Shown here piece by piece: positions 45,096-54,119 of a DNA stretch of 64,000 nt. Under the pieces are notes generated by a model, which saw nothing but the letters and a program-made list of their open reading frames with translations, was not told where the DNA came from and searched no databases. The stretch spans positions 1,381,001 to 1,445,000 of the forward strand of contig NZ_OU342399.1 in assembly GCF_910589745.1 (NCBI RefSeq). Reading direction: 5' to 3'. Position 1 is the first letter of the stretch. Each line of letters starts with the position of its first letter. Source of the stretch: Candidatus Arcticimaribacter forsetii. Its GTDB lineage: Bacteria > Bacteroidota > Bacteroidia > Flavobacteriales > Flavobacteriaceae. The position numbers were made by a program, and so were the translations under genes.

Positions 45096-45864
45096 TTTGT
45101 TTCGTTTTAGAATATATCCATTTCAAAAAATCTTCCTCAGCGAATGCAAAATCCCAACTAATATGATCAATATTTTCATATATAGTCATCCTAGGATTTC
45201 CTCCTGCTTTTTTTATGGCTTTTACAAGATCCAAGGTTCTTTTAGGGCTTACAACTTTATCATCAGAACCATGAAAAACCCATAAGGGTACTTTATTAGC
45301 GTATTGATCAACAAATTTTGTACTTCCATTTCCACAAATAGGAGTTGCAGCAGCAAACATATTGGGTCTCCTATATAAAATCTCAAAAGTCCCCATAGCA
45401 CCCATAGACAAACCACTAACATAAACTCTATTTTTGTCAACTTGTTTCTTTTGAATGAACTCATCCATTAAAAGGATGACTAATCCCAAATTTTTATTTG
45501 GTTCAGAAGGTTCATCAGGAAACGTTATATCCCAAGAGTCAGATTTTAAGTTAGGCCATCTATCATTTTCTGGACATTGTGGGAAAAGTACCCAGGAATT
45601 ATATTTCACTCTGTTTTCAGGTTCTAAAAAAAGTGCTCCTCCATGCTTAAGCTGTGAAATATTATCAGCACCTCTTTCTCCAGAGCCATGCAAAAACAGA
45701 TGAACAGGGTATTGTTGATTAGGGTTATAATTCAAGGGTTTTAAAAGTCTATATTTAAGAGTATCTTTTTTAAAAACAAAAAACTCATGTTCGTATAAAT
45801 CAAAATTTTGTGAACTTAAATCACAAAAATGAAGTAAAAAAAAAAGTAAGCTTATGTATTTCAT
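45085..45864 (-). CDS. Secreted alpha/beta hydrolase (phospholipase/carboxylesterase-like)
   Basis: 259 residues, signal peptide ending DLSSQ. Oxyanion region YPVHLFLHGSGERGADN, nucleophile elbow GLSMG with Ser 153, acid in HGSDDKVVSP and His in NIDHISWDF. Resembles the predicted-peptidase/esterase group used by marine Bacteroidota for polysaccharide side-chain esters. Overlaps the SGNH hydrolase gene by 11 bases; CutC gene lies 24 bases upstream on the same strand. Confidence 0.86.
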   Translation of the reverse strand: MKYISLLFFLLHFCDLSSQNFDLYEHEFFVFKKDTLKYRLLKPLNYNPNQQYPVHLFLHGSGERGADNISQLKHGGALFLEPENRVKYNSWVLFPQCPENDRWPNLKSDSWDITFPDEPSEPNKNLGLVILLMDEFIQKKQVDKNRVYVSGLSMGAMGTFEILYRRPNMFAAATPICGNGSTKFVDQYANKVPLWVFHGSDDKVVSPKRTLDLVKAIKKAGGNPRMTIYENIDHISWDFAFAEEDFLKWIYSKTKQNEH

Positions 45865-45888
45865 TTGATTTAAATTTTTAACTATAAA

Positions 45889-46599
45889 TTATTTACAATG
45901 ACTAATTATTTTTTTTAATTTCTCATCATCCAACTGATATTGAGTCTGTTTTAAAAAAGATAACTCTATAACCTTTATAAAATCTTTTGGAATCTCTTTT
46001 TTGGCTGAAAGATGAATCCAATCAAATTTTGGATATGTAAAAAGGGCACAATTTAAATGGCTTATTCCACCCCCTGGCATAATATCTAGAGCTCCATTAG
46101 ACAATAATTTCAATTGTTTAAGCAATTCAAATCCATCCGCAGCATGTTCTTTTTGACCAGCTGTCAAAATTGTATTGAAACCAACATCAATTAGCTGTTC
46201 TAGAGCCTCTAATGGATTTTTAACCACATCAAAAGCACGATGAAAAGTTAAAGAAGTTGACCCAGCAACAGATCGTATTTCTTTTAACTTACCTAGCGGT
46301 AGATTATGATTAGAATCGGTTATACCAACCACTAAACCAGTAACTCCAATTTCTTTAAAACGATGCATATCTTTTAAAATAAGATCGTATTCTTTTGAAG
46401 TGTAATTGAAATCGCCACTTCGTGGTCGAATTAAAACATGAATTGGAATTTTAAGTTCAGCAAGAATCTGCTCTATCAAACCTAGGGATGGTGTTACCCC
46501 CCCAACAGACAATTCTGTACATACTTCAACTCGATCTGCTCCTAGAAATTGTGCTTTTAAAGCATCTTCAAAACTAGTAACACAAACTTCAATATTCAT
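45889..46599 (-). CDS. cutC: CutC family protein
   Basis: 236 residues, TIM-barrel pattern: VCVTSFEDALKAQFLGADRV, ELSVGGVTPSLGLI, HVLIRPRSGDFNY, TFHRAFDVVKNP, ILTAGQKEHAADGFELL and IMPGGGIS. Named for copper homeostasis, but a direct copper role is doubted, and the motif set looks enzymatic. In Bacteroidota it repeatedly neighbours glycosylasparaginase-type and glycosidase genes, as here (divergent gene 46707), so a role in glycan breakdown is plausible. First gene of the minus operon. Confidence 0.92.
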   Translation of the reverse strand: MNIEVCVTSFEDALKAQFLGADRVEVCTELSVGGVTPSLGLIEQILAELKIPIHVLIRPRSGDFNYTSKEYDLILKDMHRFKEIGVTGLVVGITDSNHNLPLGKLKEIRSVAGSTSLTFHRAFDVVKNPLEALEQLIDVGFNTILTAGQKEHAADGFELLKQLKLLSNGALDIMPGGGISHLNCALFTYPKFDWIHLSAKKEIPKDFIKVIELSFLKQTQYQLDDEKLKKIISHCK

Positions 46600-46706
46600 A
46601 ATTTTAATATTCTTACAAATTCAGACTATATTATAAAAAATCAACAACTATTGAACTAAAAAAACGCATAATCTCTTTAAATTTCATATTTTCAATAAAA
46701 ATAATC

Positions 46707-47693
46707 ATGAAAAGAAGGTCTTTTTTAGGAAAAACATTGATTGGAAGTCTAGCAACATTGATAGTGCCTAAAGCACTTTCAGCGTCAAACAAACCAAATT
46801 TCTCAGAGGTTATAAAAAACGAAAAAGGTCCAATATCTATATGTACTTGGAATTTTGTAAAAGCTAATGCTGCAGCAGGGAAAGCTTTAGAATCAGATTT
46901 AGATGCACTCAGCTCAGCTATAAAGGCAGCTGAAGTTGAAGAATTAAATGATAAAAACACAACCGTAGGCTATGGCGGAGCACCTGATCGGGAAGGTAAT
47001 GTTACTCTCGATGCTTGTGTTATGGATCATAAAGGAGATTGTGGGTCAGTCGTTGCAGTTCAAAACATTGTTCATGTAGCTGCTTTGGCTAGAGATGTAA
47101 TGGAAAAAACACCGCACGTCATGTTAGCAGCTGAAGGAGCTGAATCTTTTGCAAAATCACTAGGCTATAAACAAACAAATCTACTTACAGAGGAATCTAA
47201 AGAGAGTTGGTTGGAATGGTCTAAAAATTCAAAATACAAACCCATAATCAACATCGAAAATCACGATACCATTGGCGTTTTGTGTATGGATAAAAAAGGA
47301 AATATTGCTGGAGCTTGCAGCACAAGTGGTCTGTCATATAAAATGAAAGGACGTGTCGGTGATTCCTCTATTATTGGATCAGGATTATATGTTGACAATG
47401 AAATTGGTGGAGCAGTAGCAACAGGAATGGGGGAAGAAATTATCAAAACAGTAGGTAGTTTTTTAATTGTAGAACTCATGCGTCAAGGTTATTCACCACA
47501 AGATGCCTGTGACGAAGCTATTCAACGAATAATAAGAAAACAAGGAGAGCATGTTGATTTTCAAGTAGCATACATTGCTCTTGATAAGCAAGGTAGAGTT
47601 GGTTCAAGTTCTATTCACAAAGGCTTCACCTATATGAAGTATCAAAATGGTGAAAACAAAAACATTGAAGTAAACAACTTTATAAACTCATAA
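46707..47693 (+). CDS. Tat-exported N4-(beta-N-acetylglucosaminyl)-L-asparaginase-type Ntn hydrolase
   Basis: 328 residues. N-terminal Tat signal KRRSFLGKTLIGSLATLIVP. Glycosylasparaginase landmarks: VGYGGAPDREGNVTLDA and the autocleavage/catalytic site HDTIG (Thr 188 as new N-terminus), then GRVGDSSIIGSGLYVDNEIG and ATGMGEEIIK. The enzyme cleaves the Asn-GlcNAc bond of N-linked glycopeptides. It is divergent from cutC and followed 13 bases later by the GMC gene, suggesting an operon for host- or plankton-derived glycan use. Export as a folded protein fits the self-cleaving enzyme. Confidence 0.9.
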   Translation: MKRRSFLGKTLIGSLATLIVPKALSASNKPNFSEVIKNEKGPISICTWNFVKANAAAGKALESDLDALSSAIKAAEVEELNDKNTTVGYGGAPDREGNVTLDACVMDHKGDCGSVVAVQNIVHVAALARDVMEKTPHVMLAAEGAESFAKSLGYKQTNLLTEESKESWLEWSKNSKYKPIINIENHDTIGVLCMDKKGNIAGACSTSGLSYKMKGRVGDSSIIGSGLYVDNEIGGAVATGMGEEIIKTVGSFLIVELMRQGYSPQDACDEAIQRIIRKQGEHVDFQVAYIALDKQGRVGSSSIHKGFTYMKYQNGENKNIEVNNFINS

Positions 47694-47706
47694 TACACAA
47701 ATAGCC

Positions 47707-49425
47707 ATGCAAATAATTGAATCTTCAAAAATATATGATGTTGTAATTGTAGGGTCTGGAGCTGGAGGTGGAATGGCAACTAAAGTTTTAGCAGATGCCG
47801 GACTTAAAGTTGCTGTTGTTGAAGCAGGACCTCATTTCGATCCTGCGAATCCAGAACAACAAACACAATTAAAATGGCCTTACGAATCCCCTAGACGAGG
47901 TGCTAACACCCAGCGAGTATTTGGAGAATTCGATATGGCATATGGTGGTTGGGAGTTAGAAGGAGAGCCTTACACACAGGTTGGAGATACCCAGTTTGAC
48001 TGGTATAGATCGAGGATGCTCGGCGGAAGAACAAATCATTGGGGTAGAATATCTCTTCGATTTGGACCTCGAGATTTTAAAGGTAAAGATCGTGATGGGC
48101 TAGGAGAAAACTGGCCTATTGGTTACGACGATCTTAAGCCATATTACGATAAAGTTGATCAGCTTATTGGTGTTTTTGGAAGCAAAGAGAATTTACCAAA
48201 TGAGCCAGATGGATTCTTTTTACCCCCTCCCAAACCTCGACTACATGAACTTTATTATATAAAAGGTGCTAAAAAATCGAATGTAAAAGTAATTCCATCC
48301 AGACTATCTATTCTTACCAAAAGAATAAATAATGATCGAGGTGTTTGTTTTTATTGTGGACAATGCAATCGTTCATGTTCTGTTTATGCAGATTTCTCCT
48401 CTGGATCATGTTTAATTTTCCCAGCTCAAAAATCTGGAGGACAAGTCGACCTTTATGTCGATAGTATGGTTCGAGAGGTTCTTGTCAACGAAGAAGGGAA
48501 AGCAACGGGTGTTTCTTATATCAATAAAAAAGACCGTACAGAAAATAAAATCATGGGGAAGATTGTGATTCTAGCAGCCTCCGCCTGCAGCTCGGCTAGA
48601 ATTCTTTTGAATTCAAAGAGTAAACAACACCCTAACGGCCTAGGAAATAACAGTAATATGGTAGGGAAATATCTTCATGATTCTACCGGTACTGATCGAA
48701 TGGCTTTCGTTCCAAGTTTAATGAATCGTAAGCGATATAATGAAGATGGAGTTGGTGGAATGCATATTTATTCTCCATGGTGGCTTGATAATAAAAAGCT
48801 TGATTTTCCTAGAGGGTATCACATAGAAGTTTGGGGGGGAATGGGAATGCCCTCTTACGGGACCGGATTTAATGTAAATGATTTAAACAAATACCTTGGA
48901 ATAAAGGTTGGAGGATACGGGAATCCTTTAAGGGAAGATATCCAAAAATTTTATGGATCCGTCATGGGAATGTCTGGACGTGGAGAAGCAATCGCAAGAG
49001 AAGATAATTATTGTGAAATTGATCCTACCAAGGTGGATGAATTTGGAATACCGGTCTTAAGATTTAATTATAAATGGAGTGATTTTGAAAGAAATCAAGC
49101 GCGTCACATGCACAATACTTTTGAAGAAATTATTGATAATATGGGAGGTATTGTTTTAGGTAGTAAACCAACAGAAAAAGAAAATTACGGATTACTAAAT
49201 CCAGGTAGAATTATTCATGAAGTTGGAACTACACGAATGGGAACCGACCCCAAAAAGTCAGTGGTAAATGAATTTGAACAACTTCATGACGTTAAGAATG
49301 TTTTTATTGTAGATGCTGGACCTTTTGTTTCACAAGCAGACAAAAACCCAACCTGGACAATTCTTGCGCTTGCATGGAGGACTTCGGATTATATTATTCA
49401 AGAACTTAAAAAACAAAACATCTAA
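47707..49425 (+). CDS. GMC family oxidoreductase
   Basis: 572 residues. FAD-binding VIVGSGAGGGMATKVLADAG at 14-33, RMLGGRTNHWGRISLRF, and C-terminal HEVGTTRMG (about 500) and NPTWTILALAWR. Cysteines 214, 217, 220 and 224 (CFYCGQCNRSC) form a cluster-like set seen in the gluconate/sorbitol-dehydrogenase-like branch. No signal peptide of its own; the Tat signal is on the next gene. Oxidises a sugar or polyol and passes electrons toward a cytochrome c or quinone; the acceptor gene is not here. Confidence 0.9.
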   Translation: MQIIESSKIYDVVIVGSGAGGGMATKVLADAGLKVAVVEAGPHFDPANPEQQTQLKWPYESPRRGANTQRVFGEFDMAYGGWELEGEPYTQVGDTQFDWYRSRMLGGRTNHWGRISLRFGPRDFKGKDRDGLGENWPIGYDDLKPYYDKVDQLIGVFGSKENLPNEPDGFFLPPPKPRLHELYYIKGAKKSNVKVIPSRLSILTKRINNDRGVCFYCGQCNRSCSVYADFSSGSCLIFPAQKSGGQVDLYVDSMVREVLVNEEGKATGVSYINKKDRTENKIMGKIVILAASACSSARILLNSKSKQHPNGLGNNSNMVGKYLHDSTGTDRMAFVPSLMNRKRYNEDGVGGMHIYSPWWLDNKKLDFPRGYHIEVWGGMGMPSYGTGFNVNDLNKYLGIKVGGYGNPLREDIQKFYGSVMGMSGRGEAIAREDNYCEIDPTKVDEFGIPVLRFNYKWSDFERNQARHMHNTFEEIIDNMGGIVLGSKPTEKENYGLLNPGRIIHEVGTTRMGTDPKKSVVNEFEQLHDVKNVFIVDAGPFVSQADKNPTWTILALAWRTSDYIIQELKKQNI

Positions 49426-49429
49426 TTTT

Positions 49430-50134
49430 ATGGATAGAAGAGAAAGTATAAAATCGCTATTTCTAGGCTCCTTAATTGGTGGTTTAGCCTTAGAAAGTTG
49501 TGTTGGTGAAAACCAACAAGAATTAAATACTAAAATATGGGAATATCAATACGGAAGAACTCCAAAAGAAAAAGCTACTGATGAACGTATTTTATCTGAA
49601 AGTTTTTTTTTATCTCATGAGCTTAAATCTATTACTGTCTTGGGACACTTAGTTTTACCTCCAAATGAAAATGGAAATATAGAGGATGCAGGAGTTCCAG
49701 AGTTTATAGAATTTATGGCAAAAGATTACCCTAATTTTCAAGATCAAATCCGAGGAGGATTAATGAATTTAGATCATGACTCTAATTCACTTTTTGGAAA
49801 AAGATTTATTTTACTGACAGAGGAACAACAAAAATCAATCTTAGACAAAATTGCATTTCCTGACCCAGAATTAAGTGGATCGGAACAAACACAACCCATT
49901 CAATTCTTTAGTCTAATTAAGAATTTAATTATGACGGGTTATTTTACATCTGAAATTGGAATTAAAGAACTCGGCTATGCAGGAAATATTCCAAATGTAT
50001 GGAACGGTGTTCCACAACACGTTCTAGATGATCATGGTTTAGAGTACGATCCCGAATGGATTGCTAAATGCATAGACCAAGATAAAAGAAACGATACCGC
50101 TGAATGGGATAGTGAGGGTAACTTAATCACTTAA
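49430..50134 (+). CDS. Gluconate 2-dehydrogenase subunit 3 family protein
   Basis: 234 residues from ATG 49430, 4 bases after the GMC stop; the frame reading back into the GMC gene is a shadow. N-terminus MDRRESIKSLFLGSLIGGLA has twin Arg and ends at a lipobox (ESC), a Tat lipoprotein signal. The helical body (ESFFLSHELKSITVLGHLVL, FIEFMAKDYPNFQDQIRGGL, GYFTSEIGIKELGYAGN) is the small-subunit family. In known enzymes this subunit carries the catalytic GMC subunit across the membrane. Confidence 0.9.
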   Translation: MDRRESIKSLFLGSLIGGLALESCVGENQQELNTKIWEYQYGRTPKEKATDERILSESFFLSHELKSITVLGHLVLPPNENGNIEDAGVPEFIEFMAKDYPNFQDQIRGGLMNLDHDSNSLFGKRFILLTEEQQKSILDKIAFPDPELSGSEQTQPIQFFSLIKNLIMTGYFTSEIGIKELGYAGNIPNVWNGVPQHVLDDHGLEYDPEWIAKCIDQDKRNDTAEWDSEGNLIT

Positions 50135-50232
50135 AAAGTAATAGTTAACAAAAGAATTCAATAAAAATTTTTACATTATTGTTCTTATGAATTTTTCTTT
50201 AACGAAATTTACGTTTAAATAAACTTATTATT

Positions 50233-50976
50233 ATGATGACACCTTTTATTGCTGAATTTATTGGTACTGCGATCCTTTTGTTTTTAGGGGCAGGCGTTGT
50301 TGCAAATGTAAATCTAAAAGATACAATTGCAGAGGGCCAAACTTCCTGGGTATTGATTACAACTTCTTGGGGATTTGCAGTTTTTGTTGGCGCATATATA
50401 ACAGGACAATTCAGTGGAGCCCATTTAAATCCTGCAGTTACTTTAGGATTAGCTGTAATTGGAAAGTTCTCATGGTCACTTTTACCTTCTTACTTTTTAG
50501 CCCAATTATTAGGTGCAATGCTCGGAAGCTGGCTTTCTTATATTCTTTATATCGATCATTACAGAGTAACAAAAGATGAAGGTGCAGTGAAAAGTACATT
50601 TTGTACAGGACCTGCGATTCGTAACTTCAAAAACAATTTCTTTAGTGAATTTATCGGAACCTTTATGCTTGTATTTGGAATATTCTTTATTGTTTCACCG
50701 AATATAGAAATCGAAGGAATGGACATTCAAAACTTTGGAATAGGCTCTTTAGATGCATTACCTGTTGCCATTCTGGTATGGGTAATTGGTATGAGCCTTG
50801 GAGGAACAACCGGTTATGCTATTAATCCAACAAGAGACCTGGGGCCACGTATCCTCTACCAAATGCTGCCAAGAAAAAACAAAGACGCAGACTGGTCTTA
50901 TGCATGGATTCCCGTGTTTGGACCTTTAGCTGGAGCAGCATGTGCAGGATTACTTTATAATATTTTAATTGGATAA
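50233..50976 (+). CDS. MIP family aquaglyceroporin (GlpF-like)
   Basis: 247 residues, six helices plus two half helices. First NPA box AHLNPAVT at residues 66-68; the second reads INPTRDLGPR with Thr in place of Ala (198-200). R201 and D202 follow, the Asp marking the glycerol-conducting class. Transports glycerol or other small polyols. No glycerol kinase is adjacent; the polyol-type GMC dehydrogenase just upstream suggests a shared diet. ATG 50233 and a second ATG next to it. Confidence 0.92.
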   Translation: MMTPFIAEFIGTAILLFLGAGVVANVNLKDTIAEGQTSWVLITTSWGFAVFVGAYITGQFSGAHLNPAVTLGLAVIGKFSWSLLPSYFLAQLLGAMLGSWLSYILYIDHYRVTKDEGAVKSTFCTGPAIRNFKNNFFSEFIGTFMLVFGIFFIVSPNIEIEGMDIQNFGIGSLDALPVAILVWVIGMSLGGTTGYAINPTRDLGPRILYQMLPRKNKDADWSYAWIPVFGPLAGAACAGLLYNILIG

Positions 50977-50983
50977 TTAAAAC

Positions 50984-52549
50984 TTATTTAGCAACATTTA
51001 CTGCCCTTGTTTCTCGAATTACAGTAATCTTAACCTGACCTGGATAAGTCATATCAGTTTGAATTTTCTGTGAAATTTGGAAAGATAATTCAGCTGCATT
51101 GTTGTCAGATACTTTTTCACTTTCAACAATCACGCGTAATTCTCTCCCAGCCTGAATAGCATAGGCCTTACTCACTCCATTGAAGTCCAAAGCTATTTCT
51201 TCAAGGTCTTTGAGGCGCTGAATATAACTATCTAACACTTGACGACGTGCGCCTGGTCTTGCACCCGAAATAGCATCACAAACTTGGATAATTGGAGAAA
51301 GTAAAGAGGTCATTTCTACTTCGTCATGGTGAGCTCCAATTGCATTACACACATCTGGTTTCTCTCCATATTTTTCAGCCCACTGCATTCCAAGAATAGC
51401 GTGAGGTAGCTCAGACTCCTCCTCTGGTACTTTCCCAATATCGTGAAGTAATCCAGCACGTTTAGCTAATTTAGGATTTAAACCTAATTCAGAAGCCATA
51501 ACACCGCAAAGCTTTGCAACCTCCCGAGAATGCTGAAGTAAATTCTGACCATAAGATGAACGGTATTTCATTCGACCGATAATCTTAATTAATGCTGGAT
51601 TTAATCCGTGAATTCCTAAATCAATTACAGTTCGCTTTCCTACTTCTGCAATTTCGTTTTCAATTTGCTTTGATGTTTTGTTTACAACCTCTTCAATTCG
51701 AGCAGGATGAATCCTACCATCTGTGACCAAACGATGTAAAGATAATCTTGCTATCTCTCTTCTTACGGGATCAAAACAAGATAATATAATCGCTTCAGGA
51801 GTGTCATCTACAATAATCTCAACTCCAGTAGCTGCTTCTATTGCTCTAATATTTCGTCCCTCTCGGCCAATAATTCGTCCTTTTACATCATCAGATTCTA
51901 AGTTAAAAACAGAAACACAATTTTCAACTGCTTCTTCTGTTCCAATACGTTGAATTGTTCCAATAATGATTTTCTTAGCCTCTTGCTCTGCTGATAATTT
52001 AGCTTCTTCTATTGAATTTTGAATAAAAGACATTGCATCTGTTTTTGCCTTATCTTCTAAAGATGTAATCAATTCTTTTTTAGCTTCTTCTGCAGTTAGC
52101 CCAGAAATCTCCTCTAGTTTTATTTGATATTTTTTTTCTGCTTCATCCAAAGATTGGCTTTTACGATCAAACTTTTGAATGCGTTGATCTAGATTAGAAG
52201 ATTTTTGCTCAAAACTTCTATTTAAATCTTTATTTCGCTGTAATTCTTTGTTTAAATTTTTTTCTTTTTCGCGTACTTGGTTTTCAATCTCATTTATTTT
52301 TTTCTCTCTTTGATTGATAACCTTTTCGTGATCTAATTTTAATTCAATAAAACGTTCTTTAGCCTGAAGCATCTTTTCTTTCTTAATCCTATCAGATTCT
52401 TGATGGGACTTTTTGATGATTCTTCTAGCTTGTTGCTCACTTTTCTTGATTATTGAAGAAGACTTTTTCTTCTGAATAATCTGCATGATTATCAGACCCA
52501 AAACAAGTCCTGCAACTGCTGTTAGTATTAAATATATTGTTGTTGTCAT
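50984..52549 (-). CDS. rny: Ribonuclease Y
   Basis: 521 residues. N-terminal membrane helix ([20 protein letters not shown]), long coiled coil to about residue 200, KH domain ([17 protein letters not shown]) and HD domain (LLHDIGKV, then GAHHDEVEM). Membrane-anchored endoribonuclease that starts mRNA decay. Full length. Placed after the 6S-like RNA and zapA on the same strand, an order common in flavobacteria. Confidence 0.95.
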   Translation of the reverse strand: MTTTIYLILTAVAGLVLGLIIMQIIQKKKSSSIIKKSEQQARRIIKKSHQESDRIKKEKMLQAKERFIELKLDHEKVINQREKKINEIENQVREKEKNLNKELQRNKDLNRSFEQKSSNLDQRIQKFDRKSQSLDEAEKKYQIKLEEISGLTAEEAKKELITSLEDKAKTDAMSFIQNSIEEAKLSAEQEAKKIIIGTIQRIGTEEAVENCVSVFNLESDDVKGRIIGREGRNIRAIEAATGVEIIVDDTPEAIILSCFDPVRREIARLSLHRLVTDGRIHPARIEEVVNKTSKQIENEIAEVGKRTVIDLGIHGLNPALIKIIGRMKYRSSYGQNLLQHSREVAKLCGVMASELGLNPKLAKRAGLLHDIGKVPEEESELPHAILGMQWAEKYGEKPDVCNAIGAHHDEVEMTSLLSPIIQVCDAISGARPGARRQVLDSYIQRLKDLEEIALDFNGVSKAYAIQAGRELRVIVESEKVSDNNAAELSFQISQKIQTDMTYPGQVKITVIRETRAVNVAK

Positions 52550-52573
52550 AGTTGGTTTTTATTTATAAAAAAA

Positions 52574-52735
52574 GCCTGTACTAGCTTAGAGGTTTGTATA
52601 AACTCCGTAAAAAAAGGTTTGCGGCTAACCAACTGATCAAGGATCTGTTCAAAGACAGCTTGCTTTTACAATATGGACTCACCTCTTATAAAAATAAGAT
52701 CGTTGAGTTTATCAAAAATTTAAACTAATACAGGC
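52574..52735 (-). ncRNA. ssrS: 6S RNA (Flavobacteria type)
   Basis: Minus strand between zapA and rny. The ends pair: GCCTGTA (from 52735 downward) with TACAGGC (ending 52574), extended by TTAG/CTAG-type pairs, and the 3' end is followed at once by a run of seven T. Inside, ATAAACTC pairs with GAGTTTAT and GAGGT with ACCTC, leaving an open middle, the rod with central bubble that mimics an open promoter. 6S binds the RNA polymerase holoenzyme. I place it from structure and position; no covariance search was run. Confidence 0.78.
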
Positions 52736-52765
52736 AGTAGTGTATTATTTATTTTAAAGAACGTA

Positions 52766-53062
52766 TTAAAAGGTAGCCATGTGATTCTCAATCATTTCAA
52801 TTAAATGGGTGATTTTTTGATCATCTGTGGTATTATCCTCTATTTCAGTAGTACTCTTTTGTTCTAGTTGGGTTGCATATTGTAAAGCACACATAGCTAA
52901 GACATCTTGTTTGTCCCTAACTGCGTAGTTTTGTTCCAACTGTTTGATCATTGCTTCAATTTTCTTTGCAGATTTTCTTAGAGACTCCTCCTGGTCGGGT
53001 GCCACCGTCAAAGGATACACTCGATCTGCAATAGTTAACTTTATTTTTAGCAATTCACTCAT
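52766..53062 (-). CDS. zapA: Cell division protein ZapA
   Basis: 98 residues. ZapA pattern: KLTIADRVYPLTVAPDQEE, then LRKSAKKIEAMIKQLEQNYA and ALQYATQLEQK with a C-terminal coiled coil. Binds FtsZ and bundles filaments. Starts 6 bases after the coiled-coil gene stop. The 6S-like RNA lies 30 bases beyond its stop. Confidence 0.9.
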   Translation of the reverse strand: MSELLKIKLTIADRVYPLTVAPDQEESLRKSAKKIEAMIKQLEQNYAVRDKQDVLAMCALQYATQLEQKSTTEIEDNTTDDQKITHLIEMIENHMATF

Positions 53063-53068
53063 AAAAAA

Positions 53069-53365
53069 TTACTCTAAAGTTTGTAGTTGATTCATACAAC
53101 CATCTACTTGCTTTATTAGAGCCTTGATTTTATTTTTAGTCTTTGTATTACTTTCGTTACTGCCGAGTAATGCGTTAGCCATTTCTAAGGAAGCTTGAGC
53201 TTTCTTTAGAGTTTTATTCTCTTCTGAAACATCGTTTAACTTTTTTTTTGACTCCTCCAACTGTTCAGTTAAAGACTGTAAAGCGTAGTGGTTCTCTTCT
53301 AATTTATTTAAAAGTAACACTATGTTTCTTTCGAGAAGTTCAACATTTTGATTTTTTTGACTCAT
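53069..53365 (-). CDS. Coiled-coil protein paired with ZapA
   Basis: 98 residues, almost wholly coiled coil (VELLERNIVLLLNKLEENHY, then LTEQLEESKKKLNDVSEENK) with a short helical tail ending in CMNQLQTLE. No enzyme motif. Such genes precede zapA across flavobacteria, so it may fill the ZapB place by position; not homologous as far as I can see. The protein is sometimes misnamed phenylalanyl-tRNA synthetase beta subunit. Confidence 0.78.
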   Translation of the reverse strand: MSQKNQNVELLERNIVLLLNKLEENHYALQSLTEQLEESKKKLNDVSEENKTLKKAQASLEMANALLGSNESNTKTKNKIKALIKQVDGCMNQLQTLE

Positions 53366-53476
53366 AATGACACATAACTCCTAACATCACAAAGCTATGA
53401 ATTTTAAATCTATTCTATACTTTTTAAGAAGTTCATTTATGAAATTTAACAAAACATTTAGGTTTCAGAAATCAAA

Positions 53477-53824
53477 CTAAACTTCTAAAACTTGTACCGC
53501 TTCGGAACCAGAGTCGTAAGGCACTAAAAGATAATCGTGATAAAATCCAGCTACTATATTACAGGGTATCTTATGTATCGAAAGAAGAGCAGAAATATGA
53601 GCTGTTATTCCTGTTGAGTTTAAAGATGTTATTGTCTCTACTGATATTAATGCCCACGTTTCTTCAAATAATATATTATTCAATCGAGCAACTTCTTCAG
53701 ATACTAAAAAGGTAATTCCTTCTTCTTCTCGAAATGAAAAAAGTATATCCTCAGGGTTAAACATAAAGTTAACGAAAGAACAATACACAAATCGGGATGG
53801 GTGTAGCTTATATTTCAAATTCAT
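53477..53824 (-). CDS. ACT domain protein
   Basis: 115 residues from ATG 53824 (a GTG at 53827 is in frame). Pattern of the ACT/CASTOR-like COG3603 group: KLHPSRFVYCSF, SFREEEGITFLVSEEVA, TWALISVETITSLNSTGI, then ISALLSIHKIPCNIVAGFYH and DYLLVPYDSGSEAVQVLE. Probably binds a small amino acid; function unknown. Single gene. Confidence 0.82.
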   Translation of the reverse strand: MNLKYKLHPSRFVYCSFVNFMFNPEDILFSFREEEGITFLVSEEVARLNNILFEETWALISVETITSLNSTGITAHISALLSIHKIPCNIVAGFYHDYLLVPYDSGSEAVQVLEV

Positions 53825-53955
53825 CACACTAATTTAGGATAATTGTCATTCCCTTTTACATATTAAAATCCTTATATCAAGATTAAACAAATGTTAATGC
53901 GCTTTTAACGGGTTGTTTTTATTCATATACATCACTCCATCACTTAATTGAATCC

Positions 53956-53976
53956 ATTTTTCAATGGTTGAAAAAT
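53956..53976. repeat. Perfect inverted repeat in the 53.8-54.1 kb intergenic region
   Basis: ATTTTTCAA, TGG, TTGAAAAAT: 9 bases on each side, 3-base spacer. It lies 144 bases before the M23 gene and 132 bases upstream of the ACT gene on the other strand. Too AT-rich for a terminator; a regulator site is possible. The rest of this 292-base region shows only AT-rich DNA and a weak -7 box (TATCTTAG, 54107). Confidence 0.4.
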
Positions 53977-54119
53977 AGAAAATCAAGTACTAAAATCTTG
54001 GAGTGTTTTATACAAAAAAAGAAACACTATTATCAACAAAAACAACTTCCCAATAGGTTTCTTGAAGAAAAAATTAAAAAAATAAATACTTAAAAAAGGG
54101 ATTTTTTATCTTAGCTAAT

